A DNA stretch of 64,000 bases from Loxodes magnus (GCA_946699065.1 CAMPDV010000083.1:744001-808000); one strand, 5' to 3'. Positions 49,464-60,761 are shown, counted from the stretch's first letter. Numbers and translations are program-made. Notes: generated from the sequence alone by a model not told the origin.

Positions 49464-50165
49464 ATGGAAGAATAAGCTAAATAGCAGTATCTAATTTAAT
49501 TTATTTTCATTAGAAAGAAAGCAAAAGAAGGTAAAAGTAATTAACTTGCTCTTATTCTAGCTAAAATGGGACTCTCTATGATAAAGTACGAAATCTTTAC
49601 TAACTTATGTATCAACTAAATTTGCTTGAGTTAAAAATTAGCGTCCAAAGCTTACGTCTTTTAGAATAAGAAAACTGTAGCCTATAATGGAGATAAATAT
49701 TTCCCTTCAGTATTAATAGAACCTATTTTGAAAAAAAATAGAATGTATACATTTTATTTTTAATATACTGCTTAAGGAGATACCTAATTTAAGATAGGAG
49801 TATGTAAAGGAAGCTTTTAAAATTACGATTCTTGCTTTTCAGATTCAACTGATGGATGGACTTATTATTTAAATGACGGTGAGTTACGTCATAATTCGAA
49901 TGGTTGAGGAGATAAATATGGAATAAAAATAGAAAGTGGAACTTATAAAATAAAAATGATAATAGATACTGTAAAAGGAAGCATAAGTTATGAAATAGAA
50001 GACTAAGATTTTGGAGTAGCATTTAATGATATCAAAGAGATAAAGGAAGGAAATGCATATGCTGGATTTAGCTGCTGTAGCAAAGGAAATATAATTACTT
50101 TATTAAAGTCCTCAGTCAAGTACATTCCATCTTAAATATATATCTAATTTAAAAATAGTAATTGA
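49464..50165 (+). CDS. SPRY-domain protein, copy 4
   Basis: MEEQAKQQYLIQFIFIRKKA continues in one frame to TGA at 50163 (233 codons), with TAA ten codons earlier at 50133, the position shared by the other copies. SPRY features: FKIGVCKGSFQNYDSCFSDS, DGWTYYLNDGELRHNS, YGIKIESGTYKIKM, GSISYEIEDQDFGVAF, NAYAGFSCCS and ITLLK. It is closest to copy 2. The probable function is protein binding; the ligand is unknown. Confidence 0.8.
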
Positions 50166-50719
50166 AAAAATCAAATATAATCTTTAATATAATCTACTTA
50201 AATTTTTCTTCAAAAATATACTAAACTAAAAAAATAATAAAGATGCAACTATAAAAAATAAATTAATAGTCCATCATTTACATATAATAGCACAAATGAA
50301 ATACTTAAATTGCTAATAGAGTTTATGTTACAAATCTAGAATTTTTATATGGTTAACAATAAATTTATTTTTATCATCCAATTTTAAATTTAGTTCAGAT
50401 GGCTATCAAATTTATTAATATTATTAGCAAATCTCATTAATAAGCAAAGTTAAATGCTAAATTATTAAATTTTCAGTTTCAAACTATCCTTCTAATACAC
50501 TAGAGTTAAAATTAGGTATGAATTAATAATATCCCTCTGTCTAAAATTTAATTAAGAAATAATTATAATTAAGATGTGAATATTTAATATAACTTACTTA
50601 TATTTTAGAAGAAGACACATCAAATAAATAAATCGTAAGAGTAAACTTTATTTCTATTTTCTTAAGTTGCTTAGTTTACCTTTTTATTAACAGTAGTTCT
50701 TACCTATTTAATATGATAA

Positions 50720-51965
50720 AGGAAAATTTAATTTAAGTTTTGTTGTTATAGGTAATGCTGACTCTGGTAAATCTACTATAATTGGGAATCTTGGTTAAAA
50801 TAATAAGGTGCTGATTAACTTATTATTCAAAAGGTCGAGGAAGAAACCAAATAAAAAATAAAGTTTATTTAAGTTTACTGAATTTTGGATAAGCTTAAAT
50901 AAGAACAGGAATGAGGAAATAAAATTTATATTTACTAAGGAATATCTAAACTAAAAATTTTGAATATACTATTATTGAAACTCCAGAACATTGAAAATTT
51001 ATAAACAATTTGATAGCTTGAACTTCTAAGCTGATGTTGCTCTATTTATTGTATAAGCAAATTTAGGAAAATCTTAAATTGAATTAAGTAAAAAAGGACA
51101 AGGAAAGGACCATATTCTTCTTGCTTTTACTCTAGATGTAAAATAGATGATAGTAGAAGTTAATAAAAGAGATGATAAATTAGTGAATTATAATGAATAA
51201 AGATTCGAGGAAATTGAAAATTAAATAAAGTAAATTTGAAAAAGGAGGGATAAACACATAAAGTTTCATCTTTTTACCTTTGGATGAGTAGAGGATAATA
51301 TAGTAAAAATGTTTTTGATAATTATCAATATTAGGGATCAATTATTTTAGATATTTAGAAATAAACTACCTAAGACTCTGAAGATAAACCTCTTCACATT
51401 CCTCTTTAGACGTATATAAGGAAAAAGGTATTGAAAAAGTTCTAGTTGGAAAAGTAGAAATAGTATTAAAAAATTTGATTATAAATTTACAGTAGTTAAT
51501 TAACTTCTTAGCTGCAAATCATTGAAATATATTATTTGTAAATTTATTCAGATTTTACAGGTAATCTGAAATAATTTATTTTAAAAATTCAAGCAGTAGA
51601 GATATAAAAAAGTATTGTAAAAATAGAAATTAAGCTGATGATCCTTCTTAAAAAGCTATATATTTTATAGCTTAGGTAATTATTTTAAATGATTCAAGAT
51701 CATAATTGATGTGTAGCAATGTATTTATTATTGCTCATATTAATTTAATTATTTATAAATCTGAAGTAGATAGTTACACTGCAAAAATTTAATAAAATTC
51801 AAATAGTTAAAACAGGAGATAGGAATATTGTTAAAATATATCTATCTAAACCTATAACTGTTTACTCAATCCATATATTCTCCACTTTAAGAATATAAAT
51901 AAAAAATTATAAGTATAAAGTAGGAAATAGATATCCAAAAAGTATAAATTGAAGTGAAGGATAAG
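50720..51965 (+). pseudogene. eEF1A pseudogene, full length but decayed
   Basis: Alignable with eEF1A copy 1 from the start (ATGATAAAGGAAAATTT against ATGATAAGAGATAAATTT) to the last codons. Landmarks: VDSGKST as [16 protein letters not shown] as DHILLAFTL, and the domain 2 entry KPL-IPLQ. A one-base deletion lies in the first ten codons (ATGATAAAGGAAAATTT is one base shorter), further frame changes and lost motifs follow (the G3 motif is degraded, as is MHHEQ), so no functional product is expected. It is a third duplicate, older than the 4889/62475 pair. Confidence 0.85.
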
Positions 51966-52173
51966 AACAAAATTAATTTAAAGAAGAGAAAAAATCAAAT
52001 GAGCTGCATGAAAATAAAGGAATGGAATATTGTTTAAAAATAAATAGCTTAATTAATTAATTACTTATAAGTTTGAAATAATAATAATTTGCTAGTTAAA
52101 TAAGATAATAATTTATTTATAATTACCTAATTGTATATAAATAAATCTAATTTAAATCATATAAAACTAGATA

Positions 52174-52647
52174 ATGTATTTTAATTTGTTATATTTAAGT
52201 AATAATATATTAAAGAATATTTTCAAATATACAAATTATTTAATCTGGCTCTATGTATTTATTTTGAATAATTCTTAGTTTAAGAAAGATTCTATTAAAA
52301 TTTTTATTAGTTTATTATTTGAAGTAATTATTTGTTCTATTATATATTTGAGTATTGTCCTAGTAATTAAAATAGAAAGGTAGCAGAGAGGATTATATTA
52401 AACTGCTTTTGCCTTGGTTATACGTTTTAATTATCTTATAAGTGAAGAAGAATAAAAATTTAATGTCTCTGAAATAAAATAATAAATATATTTTCTTAAT
52501 AAATTAATTTCGGTAGACTAAAAATAATAAGAAAAATATAAAAGTGCTTAAATAAATAATTAGTTAGAAAGAAAGAAAGAATTGATTGATAATAAAAAGT
52601 TTTAGATAAAAGTAAGCTAATTCAGTACTTAAAAATTATAAATCTGA
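52174..52647 (+). CDS. Putative membrane-anchored coiled-coil protein, 157 aa
   Basis: One frame from ATG 52174 to TGA 52645. The N-terminal part has a hydrophobic segment near residues 19-29 (YLIWLYVFIL) and a strong membrane span near residues 41-68 (FISLLFEVIICSIIYLSIVL). A soluble, charged, helical C-terminal half follows (SEEEQKFNVSEIKQQIYFLN; DQKQQEKYKSAQINNQLERK). The TGA fits the table-27 code, although the same frame stays open beyond it toward the tRNA. No family is recognised. It lies between the eEF1A pseudogene and tRNA-Gly copy 3. Confidence 0.45.
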
Positions 52648-52888
52648 GTATATTATTAATTTGAAATGATAAATTATTTTTAAAAAAATTAGAGGAACTA
52701 AAAAAAGATTGTATTGTATGCATAAATAAAATTTTCATTTTTATAAGAGCATTTACCATTATCATTCCTCAGTATTATTACTAATGAAATAAATGCTTAA
52801 TTAATCTGAGAGTTAAATTAATTAAGATAAGTAAAGAAAATTATCTATTAAGTAAATATTTTTATTAGATATTAATAATATTATAAAA

Positions 52889-52959
52889 TGCACAATCCGG
52901 GAATCGAACCCGGGTCGCATGAATGGGAATCATGCATTCTACCACTAAACCAATTGTGC
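52889..52959 (-). tRNA. tRNA-Gly (CCC), copy 3
   Basis: Exact reverse complement of the other two copies, with the same AGTAAGAA immediately upstream and TTTT downstream. Beyond these short flanks I see no clear similarity, so it is either an older duplication or one moved without its surroundings. Confidence 0.97.
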
Positions 52960-53454
52960 TTCTTACTTCTAAAGGAATAATAAATTTATAAATTACTTAT
53001 TCTTAAATTATTGCAAGAGCTAAATAGTTAAATAAGCATTTTTATTCATAATTACTATTTAGGAAAGAGCATTTTCAAATTAGATTATACTTATTTAATT
53101 TTTGGAAAAACACATTTTCATATAATTTTTATTCTATTTCTGACGGATATTAAATGAATGACCACTAAGAAAATAGTCTGAAATATTTTACAATGTATAA
53201 CTCTATCCTTACACATATTTAATCTTATTGTCAACTTAAAAAGTAAATAAAATGAGTAATTTATTTATTTGTAATAAAACAATTGATCAGACTAAATATT
53301 TAAAAATTATTTTAATATTTAATTTAAAACTCTTTCTTAGTTTAACTATGATATAATACATTAATTATTATTACTTCAAATATCACACTTTTTGCTAGCA
53401 AAATTTAGATGTATTTAGATTATTAAAATTAGCATTAATTATGTTAAGTTATAA
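52960..53454. other. A+T-rich DNA without a supported gene
   Basis: Nothing recognisable on either strand. Confidence 0.35.
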
Positions 53455-53725
53455 ACTTACATTTTCTCTTTTAAAATTAGCCGAAATAAGAGGATTTTTC
53501 CAATTAACTTTATAAATGCAAACATTATATATTTACCTAATATTAACTGGTGAATATGGTCTTATTTCTTATTAAAAGTTTAATCACTATTGATAAATTT
53601 TAATTTATAAGATTTATTTCCTTTAATGGTCAATTTTTAACTTCTCATACCATTAAATTTATGATTTTCAATATCGTCTCTCATAATAAATGTAATGGAT
53701 CTAACTTTTTACTAACGCTTCAAGA
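53455..53725. repeat. Duplicated segment H, copy 2
   Basis: Counterpart of 8600-8880 (shared ACATTTTCTCTTTTAAAATTAG, broken at one base, then GAAATAAGAGGAT, GGTCAATTTTTAACTTCT and ATGATTTTCAAT). Similarity stops at about 53720, precisely where the coding-like segment on the plus strand begins, so that border may be an insertion junction. Confidence 0.5.
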
Positions 53726-54140
53726 GATTTGTAGAATATGAAGGGATATAATAAACTACAATCTAGATTTGGTAGCAGAAATCATTCAAGCATTCCTTTA
53801 AGCATCTTACAACACAACTAGACATTCTAATGTCTGCTGAGAAGCCTAAGAAGAAGCAATAAACCTAGCCCCTCTCAACTAGTTAATTTAAACTCTCAAC
53901 CATCCACAGGAATCCGACTTAAGAATAGTCATGGCTGAGTTGTAGCAAATAATACAGAAACTCAAGCTAGAAGCTGACCTGAACAAGCAGCTATCAATCA
54001 AAAGCTTGCAAAACTACACTCGTATAGATAAGAGTTTCGATTCTCGGATTATTAAAAAGTGGCCGGTTGGAAGCCTTTATGGCCCTCTTCTCCTCTTCTA
54101 GAAGTATCCATCCTTTGGCAAATCTTTCTATTTATTTTAT
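53726..54140 (+). CDS. Coding fragment with unlike base composition
   Basis: A clean frame reads LQEICRIWRDIINYNLDLVA, EIIQAFLQASYNTTRHSNVC, EEAINLAPLNQLIQTLNHPQ, ESDLRIVMAELQQIIQKLKL and SLQNYTRIDKSFDSRIIKKW, then PVGSLYGPLLLFQKYPSFGK before fading into A+T-rich DNA. Several Gln are TAA/TAG and Trp TGA. It is far richer in G+C than neighbouring DNA. No start is visible: the segment begins abruptly at the border with repeat H. Its family is unknown; it is probably a fragment of a well-expressed gene or a recently arrived element. Confidence 0.5.
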
Positions 54141-54459
54141 TTTAATATTTAAAAAATAAATTTTATTGCAAAAATTATTAAAAAATTCTTTATTAAGATG
54201 ATTTCGCAATATTATTAGTTTAAATATTTATATTAAATTTAAGTTTTTATATAATCTTACTTTTAAATCAAGATTTATCTTTAAAATTTCCATTCAATTA
54301 TATTCATCTGACTATTATCTTTTCATATGTTATATATTTATATTTCTTTTAATTTTGAAAACTTTGAATCAAATAATTAGTTCATGTATCTAGTTAGCAT
54401 AATATGGAAATTGTATTAAATAGTGAGATTATAATAACAATATATTTAAATGTTAATAA

Positions 54460-55258
54460 AATTGTTTGCCAATCACAGGAATTGAAACCTGAACGTAGTT
54501 GCACCTATTTTTTTCATGGTTGGGTTCCTCAGTTTTTTTATTGAGAAGACAACTCTCATGAACTGATTCCGTGCTAAAATTCTTAAATATCTTTCTTTTA
54601 TAGATTCCTTCATTTGTAGCATAAAGTTTTAATAAAACTCTTAATGTTTTTTATTATTCAATTTTTTGTTTGATTTAAAATCTTTTACATCTTCTTAGAA
54701 TATGTCATTTTGATCTACAATATCAGCATTTTTTTCTTTCTATTTTATTTTGAATTCTATATTCAAAATTTTTTCAATGTTTTTAATTTTTGTGTTCATT
54801 TAAGTTGTTTCTTTTCTATTTTCTTCTTCTGTTATTTTTCTTAGGATTGAGAGATTATTCATTTATTTTGAGGATCTTCAATCTACAATGATACAACTGA
54901 TGATGGAGACAGTTAAGATTAGGACCTATTTTATTATCTTGTGATTTATTTATTATTTACTAATATTGTATTGAGTTAATCTATTTCAAGGTTGAGTTAT
55001 TCCTAGTTAGTAAGAATTTCTCGAATTTAATTTGCCAAATTATGAATATTTTCTTCTTGTTTGATTATAACTTTATTTAGTTTCTCAGCTTATTACTTTT
55101 CTATTCAAGAAGTTTCTGGGTCAACCATGCGCTTTCCTAGGAAGGAGATGAAGAGTTTGATTATTTTAAAGCCTACTTTTTTTACTTTTAAACGAGATTG
55201 GTTTTTCTTCTAGCCTTTTTAATTTCGGTCTTGCTAAGATGTCCGATATTAAACTCAT
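54460..55258 (-). mobile_element. CCHC-type ORF1-only retroelement, copy E8
   Basis: Minus strand, from ATG at about 55258: basic start, coiled-coil middle, perfect knuckle CWYCRSKWHILRRC, then KIEQQKTLRVLLKLYATNEG and YKRKIFKNFSTESVHE and a second loose Cys/His set (ESCLLNKKTEEPNHEKNRC). The 3' end has a CAGG/CCTG hairpin (54476-54491) with a TTTCAATT loop. The tail is poor (TAATAAAAT). The 3' half aligns with E2. The coil and knuckle are not in one uninterrupted frame. Confidence 0.7.
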
Positions 55259-55609
55259 TTTTTTAATCTGTGTATTTATTATTGAGTTAATATATTTATT
55301 AATACAATCATATGAAATTAAATAATAGTATTATAGTTCTTAATAAAACTGTAACATTTATAAATTCATGCTAATACATTTTTAAGCTTTTAAATATAGA
55401 TATTACGAAGACTATAAACTCATTACAAAATTAATTAATGCTTCTTTTTAAATATATTTCACACAAGAATTTAGTTTATCTCAGTCATATTTATTTTTAA
55501 GATGAAACTTTCGAATAAAAATTTACTTAGATGATATTAATATATTTCGATGAAGAATCTTATAAATTGTTAGTAAGGATATATCATAAAAAATAGTATA
55601 TTCATATAT

Positions 55610-56335
55610 GAATAAATAAATTAATTTACGTGATTTCACCTTTATTTGGTTAATCACAAATCAAAAGTTTAATGTTAAATAAAAGAGACTTTATATTTGC
55701 TTGGATCTTGTTTATCATACTCTTAAGGATTTTTAATATATTTTTCTGAGAGTTTCTGATGGATTGATTCCCATTCATTTCTTATTAAATTCGTTAATTG
55801 CATGCTATATGTTTGGAGCTTCTTTGTTTAGCTGGAGTACTTTTTTCCTGTATAGTTTACCGTCTTGACTGCAATAGATCCTGAAAATATTTTCTCATTA
55901 TTTTTCTTCTATTTTCTTTTATTTTCATTAGAATTGGAAGCAGCTTCTAACTTTGTGCCCTGGTCGCTTGCAGTATCAGCATCTCATTATTTTCCAATAG
56001 GGAATATAATTTTTTGTAGGCTGTTGCTCTACATCCATCGGATCATTCATCTTCATCTTTTGCAGTAATATGCTTTCAGTTAACTCTATGAATTGATTAA
56101 ATTTAGTTTCTAATTATTCTATTCTGATAATTCCTAGCTATTTATTTTTAATTTTTCTTCTTACGAATTAATCATCAGATGTTAAATTTTTCTTTAGAGT
56201 TCTTGTACAGTTCTTAAAAGTTGTAAATTTTTCTAATTGCATGACTTTGAGTTCTTAAAATATTTTTATTAGTCGTAACTTGACTAAGATGATTCCTTTT
56301 GAGAGGATATTTTTACAAGTAATTTTCCGTTTTTT
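55610..56335 (-). mobile_element. CCHC-type ORF1-only retroelement, copy E9
   Basis: The best-kept member. From ATG 56242 one frame gives MQLEKFTTFKNCTRTLKKNL, IRIEQLETKFNQFIELTESI, NDPMDVEQQPTKNYIPYWKI, the canonical knuckle CWYCKRPGHKVRSC (CX2CX3GHX4C spacing, first Trp as TGA), then KKIEEKQWENIFRIYCSQDG, KLYRKKVLQLNKEAPNIQHA and a basic end. The frame is open to at least 55710. 3' stem GTGATT/AATCAC at 55630-55657 and an A+T tail with AATAA units. The knuckle should bind single-stranded RNA or DNA. It lies head-to-tail behind E8. Confidence 0.8.
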
Positions 56336-57399
56336 ATTTATATTAATAATTTTATATTTTTGTGCAATTAGATAGATTATAAATAATTGCTAATTATTTT
56401 TTAAGTATAGTTTTCTTATTTCTCTAACAATATTATATATTTTTAATGAAGGATATTATTATGAAGTTGATAAAATAATAAATCTTAAAATATATAGGAA
56501 TTTAGCTTTTATTTTTACTATTAAACTAAAATTCTGGCATATAACTATTTTAATTTATTTAATTGCTATATTAGTATCTTTATCTTCAATTATACTTAAA
56601 TATATTTCATATTAATATTACTTTAAAAATAAAGTTAAAGAATAATTATTTCCTAGTTTATTTTGGATATTATAAAATATAGAAAATTTATATTTATTAT
56701 TATATAAATTAATATAAATTCCAAATTTATTATACATTTATGTTTTACTACTAACTATTTTGTTTTCTATTTAATATCTCTATTTTATGTTTTAATATTT
56801 CGCTAGTTGGATTAAAAACTTTTAAAATAGTTTAAATTATTCTCTAATCTTCCATTTCATTTCAATTTAATTTTTTAAAACAAAACAAAATATTTGTATA
56901 TAAATTTTAAATTTAAGAATAATCTTTTTTTATTTTTATATATTTACTTTCTCAAGTAAAATAAAGTTTATCTTAAATATCTAATTTTTCATTTTAAATT
57001 TAATTTATCTATATTATTTTTTTAAACCTTTCGCTTAAATCTTAAGATTATAACTCTTAAAATAGATTTAAAATGTTTATATTATATAATAATTATTTTT
57101 ATGAATCTGTAGTTTAGATAATTCAATTAGGATGCTAATCTTTAAAATCATAAAATTATTATAATATTAATTTATACTAGTGTCATTTAAAATTTTATTT
57201 TATTCTTAACTTAAGTTAAATTTAGAGTCCTTCATTAGAATAAATTTTAGCTTCCTTATTTTATATTTAGGTTTTAAAGGAAATGAAATGAGCTATTGAT
57301 TACTATTAAGGATAACAATTATAAGGATATACTTCTATTAGTTATATTTTAATTAATAATTATTCATTTCCTTTATTTATTTTAATTGTATACTTATAA
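56336..57399. other. A+T-rich DNA; upstream region of SPRY copy 5
   Basis: No gene seen. The final 120 bases show patchy similarity to the leader of SPRY copy 1. Confidence 0.35.
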
Positions 57400-58068
57400 A
57401 TGGAAGAGCAAACTAAATAGCAATATTTAACCAAATTTATTCATCTGAGAAAATTAGCTAAGAAAGGTAAAACCAATGAACTAGCAATAGCTTTATCGAA
57501 AATGGGACTTTTTATGATAAAGTATGAAATATTTACGAATTTATGCTACAACTAGTTTCACTTAAGCTAAGAATTATCATCTAAATCTTATACTTTTAAA
57601 GATAAGAAAACTGTTATCTACAATGGAGGAAACTATTTTCCTTCAATGTTGATAGAACCTATTTTGGAAGAAAATAGAATTTATACCTTTGAGTTTTAAT
57701 ATTTAGCTCAAAGCGATGCATATTTAAAAATAGGAGCATGTAAATAGACTTTTAATGATTATGATAGCTGTTTTTCAGATTCTACTTATGGATGAGCCTA
57801 TTATCTACATGATGGATAATTACGTCATAATTGTAATTACAAAGGAGAAATTTATGGAAAATAGATAGAAAATGGAACTCATAAGATAAAGATGACAATT
57901 AATACTAGTTAAGGAAGTATAAGTTATGAAGTAAATGGAGAAGATTTTGGGATAGCATTTGACAATATTAAAGAATTAAAGATCGGAGGATATGCAGGAT
58001 TTTGCTGTTATAGTGGTGGAAATATAATAACTCTTTTAAAAGCTTCAGTGAAGTTAGTACATTTTTAA
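57400..58068 (+). CDS. SPRY-domain protein, copy 5
   Basis: Closest relative of copy 1: MEEQTKQQYLTKFIHLRKLA, SKMGLFMIKYEIFTNLC, LKIGACKQTFNDYDSCFSDS, YGWAYYLHDGQLRHN, NGTHKIKM, GSISYEVNGEDFGIAF and YAGFCCYS-ITLLK. 222 codons precede the TAA at 58066, exactly the same length as copy 1; the next in-frame TGA is about 40 codons on, in sequence that no longer matches copy 1 well. Either TAA is the stop or the proteins carry unrelated tails. Confidence 0.8.
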
Positions 58069-58534
58069 GTTAGATTTTAATTAAAAATTATAAATAAATT
58101 AAATTAAAATTATAAAAAAAGAATTAATTATTGTTTTTTTATCATATTAGTTCATTAAACATACTATATAGATTAATAGCTATCATGAAGAAATGTTTAA
58201 CTTTATATTTACAATTATAGATTATAAAATATTTGAATATTCTTAAAATTAAATATTATAACTTATTTTCTAATTAAATAAATAAATTTATATACTAATT
58301 TCAGAATATTATAATTTAGATAATATTAAATAGAATAGGTATTCTAGTTATTTAGGTATATTACTTTAGAGTATAAATTTATTATTTTATTCTAAATTTA
58401 ATTTTATAACAATCTTTCAGAATTTTTATTTATTAATATTATCAAAATAATTTAAAAATAAGCTTTTATTTACTAAAAATAAATAACTTTTCATTAGAAT
58501 AAATATATAAAAATAAAAGTAATATCTTTATTTC

Positions 58535-58745
58535 AGTGGATTAGAATTACTAGAAATGGAAAAAGTAAAAAGGAAGAAATAAAAGATGATACTATAACAA
58601 GAGTAATAAAAAAGTGGTTAGATCAAGATTATATTTATAAACATTAAAAACATTTATTAATATCTATAATTGAAAGAAGCAGTTCTTACAGTTATAAATG
58701 TAAATAATCCTTTTAGCTTAGAATTTAAATTTAAATTTATTTTGC
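58535..58745 (+). mobile_element. LINE 3'-end fragment, copy L4
   Basis: About 210 bases align with the last codons and 3' UTR of the LINE: TTACTAGAAATGGAAAAAGT, GGAAGAAATAAAAGATG, TCTATAATTGAAAGAAGCA, TCCTTTTAGCTTAG against CTCTTTTAGTTT, and the (AATTTA)n tail. Typical short 5'-truncated insertion. Confidence 0.65.
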
Positions 58746-59149
58746 TTACATAATTTAAATTAGCATAGATTATTTGTTTAAGACAATAAAAAGAAAATAA
58801 TAGATATGCTTTAATAAAAATGTATAAGATAGAACTATAATAATATAATATTCCTTTTTTAATTAAATTAATATAAAAATAAACTAAAATTATTTTATTA
58901 AATGAAAGTTAATTTTAAGATTAAAACTTTATATTAATTATTATTTTTATAATATAGTAAGTAAGTATGATATTAAATTAAGTTATTTATTTTAATACTA
59001 TTATTATTTTCTTTTTTAATATAGATTTTTAAATTATATGCTACAAATATAATTTTTAAGAGGTATGCTGTAGAAATCATCTATTTGTAATGAAACTAAG
59101 TAAAAAATCCTTCTTTGTTACCAATTTTTAATTAATTAATTAATTTTAA

Positions 59150-59445
59150 ACTAAAAGAGTTTTTGGACTGCAACTTCTTGCAGTTTAACGAACCCAACAC
59201 TCCCTTCATGGGATAACGGGGATATCCTGTTGCTTTCGAAAAGCAGCTGCCAGGGAGCTCCATCGCTATGGGCAGCCAGGCTTCAAGCCCCTACCAGGAG
59301 TGGATAATCAAAAGGAAGGTGTTCCCTTGCAAAGGTTGACTTTGACCAGGGACTTTCTCAGAGACAGGAAAGGAACTTGTTCCTAGCCATAAAACCAGAA
59401 AGTATGATTCATAAGGTCAATCTCAGCTCCCACCATCTTTTTAAT
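59150..59445 (-). repeat. Structured SINE-like repeat, copy c
   Basis: The best-preserved copy. On the minus strand it ends GCAAGAAGTTGCAGTCC, AAAAACTCTTTTAGTTT and then (AATT)n; the last 20 or so bases are almost the same as the LINE 3' end. Internal hairpins: GCAAGAAGTTGC, GGAACAAGTTCC, GGATATCC, and GCTTTTCGAAAGC. A weak B-box-like GGGTTCG is near the 3' end, not at the usual 5' place, so Pol III transcription is not shown. Confidence 0.65.
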
Positions 59446-60761
59446 TTACCAATTTTTAATAGTATCTTAAAAAGATAGGAATAATAAATGATTATATTAA
59501 GCAATTTAAAATTCCAAAAGGTTACTATCTATTTATCCAGAATCTAAAGAAGATAATAGAAAAGTGTAAAAATAAAAAAAACTAACCTGTATTAAATAAA
59601 GCTGAGGTTACTTAATATTGAATTAAATTTGAATATTTTACTAAATTATAATGTTTCTTTATTAAAGATAGCTTATGTGTTACTAGTAATATTAGAAAAT
59701 TCATTATATTATGAACTTTAGTTTCGAAATAAGAGGATTATATTAGTTAAATATACTTAACAGATTTTATTTAAAATTTCATTTAACACAATATTTGATT
59801 TAAAGCATTTAATATAATATGGCTATGAATAATGTACAAAATTTACAAAATAAAACAAAGGTAGAAATAATATACTTATATACATTATATCTAAACAATA
59901 TGGATATAAAATATAATGAATGTATAATTATTAATTTTAGATATAGCAAAGATATATCTAAAAATAGGAAAAGTAAATTTCAGAGAATTTGGTTATTTTT
60001 CTAAATAAAATATTTATAACTAAAAATTTAATTTCTTACAATATTCTTAATTCTTAAAACTTACACATTTTGAATTTAATTTATTTCAGTTACTAAATTT
60101 TATATTTATTGAGTAAAATCAATGTATTCTTTAGCTTATTTTATTCCTTAATTCTCTTCTTGAAACCATCTGAAATCATTTTATTAGCATAGACTGTAAA
60201 TTTTTTTCATATATGCTTGAGATTATCTTTATTGATAAAGTCAATTATAAATTTATTAGTAAAATAAACAAATATCCAGATATTAAAGAGAACTTGAATT
60301 AAATAGAAAGAGTAAGTTAGATAACTAATACTCTCAATTTAACTTTAATTATTCAAGTTACTCTGATTTAAAAAATAAACTACTAATATAAATAATTAAT
60401 AAATACCAGTCTCAATAAATTCAGCTTTTTTAAAATTGGGTATTAAGAAATGTGTTTATAAATTACTTATCCAACTTTTATTGTTTATATCTTTTATGAA
60501 ATATTTATTAGAAATAATTGGATGTACAACATTTAATACCTATAAAAGAAATTAACCAAAAGTAAAATTAAATAAAGATCATTATTTTATTCAGTTTTTG
60601 AATGATAAATTCTATTTTATGTATCCATTTGCAAGCTATATATTCCTAGCTATTTAAAAAAAGCAATAACTAGATATTATGAATATCATAAAATTAATAT
60701 CAATAAATTTATCTAAGCTTTACCTATTTAAATCATATTTATTAGTGAAAAATTAAAAACC
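59446..60761. other. A+T-rich DNA with one doubtful small ORF
   Basis: The frame 59819-60073 starts MAMNNVQNLQNKTKVEIIY and ends with TGA after 84 codons. It has a low-complexity Asn/Ile/Lys composition and no homologue in the window, so I do not call it a gene. Nothing else is recognised. Confidence 0.3.

Noticed and set aside
59819-60073. Small gene starting MAMNNVQNLQ
   Set aside because: Low-complexity composition expected from A+T-rich DNA and no homologue or splice context.
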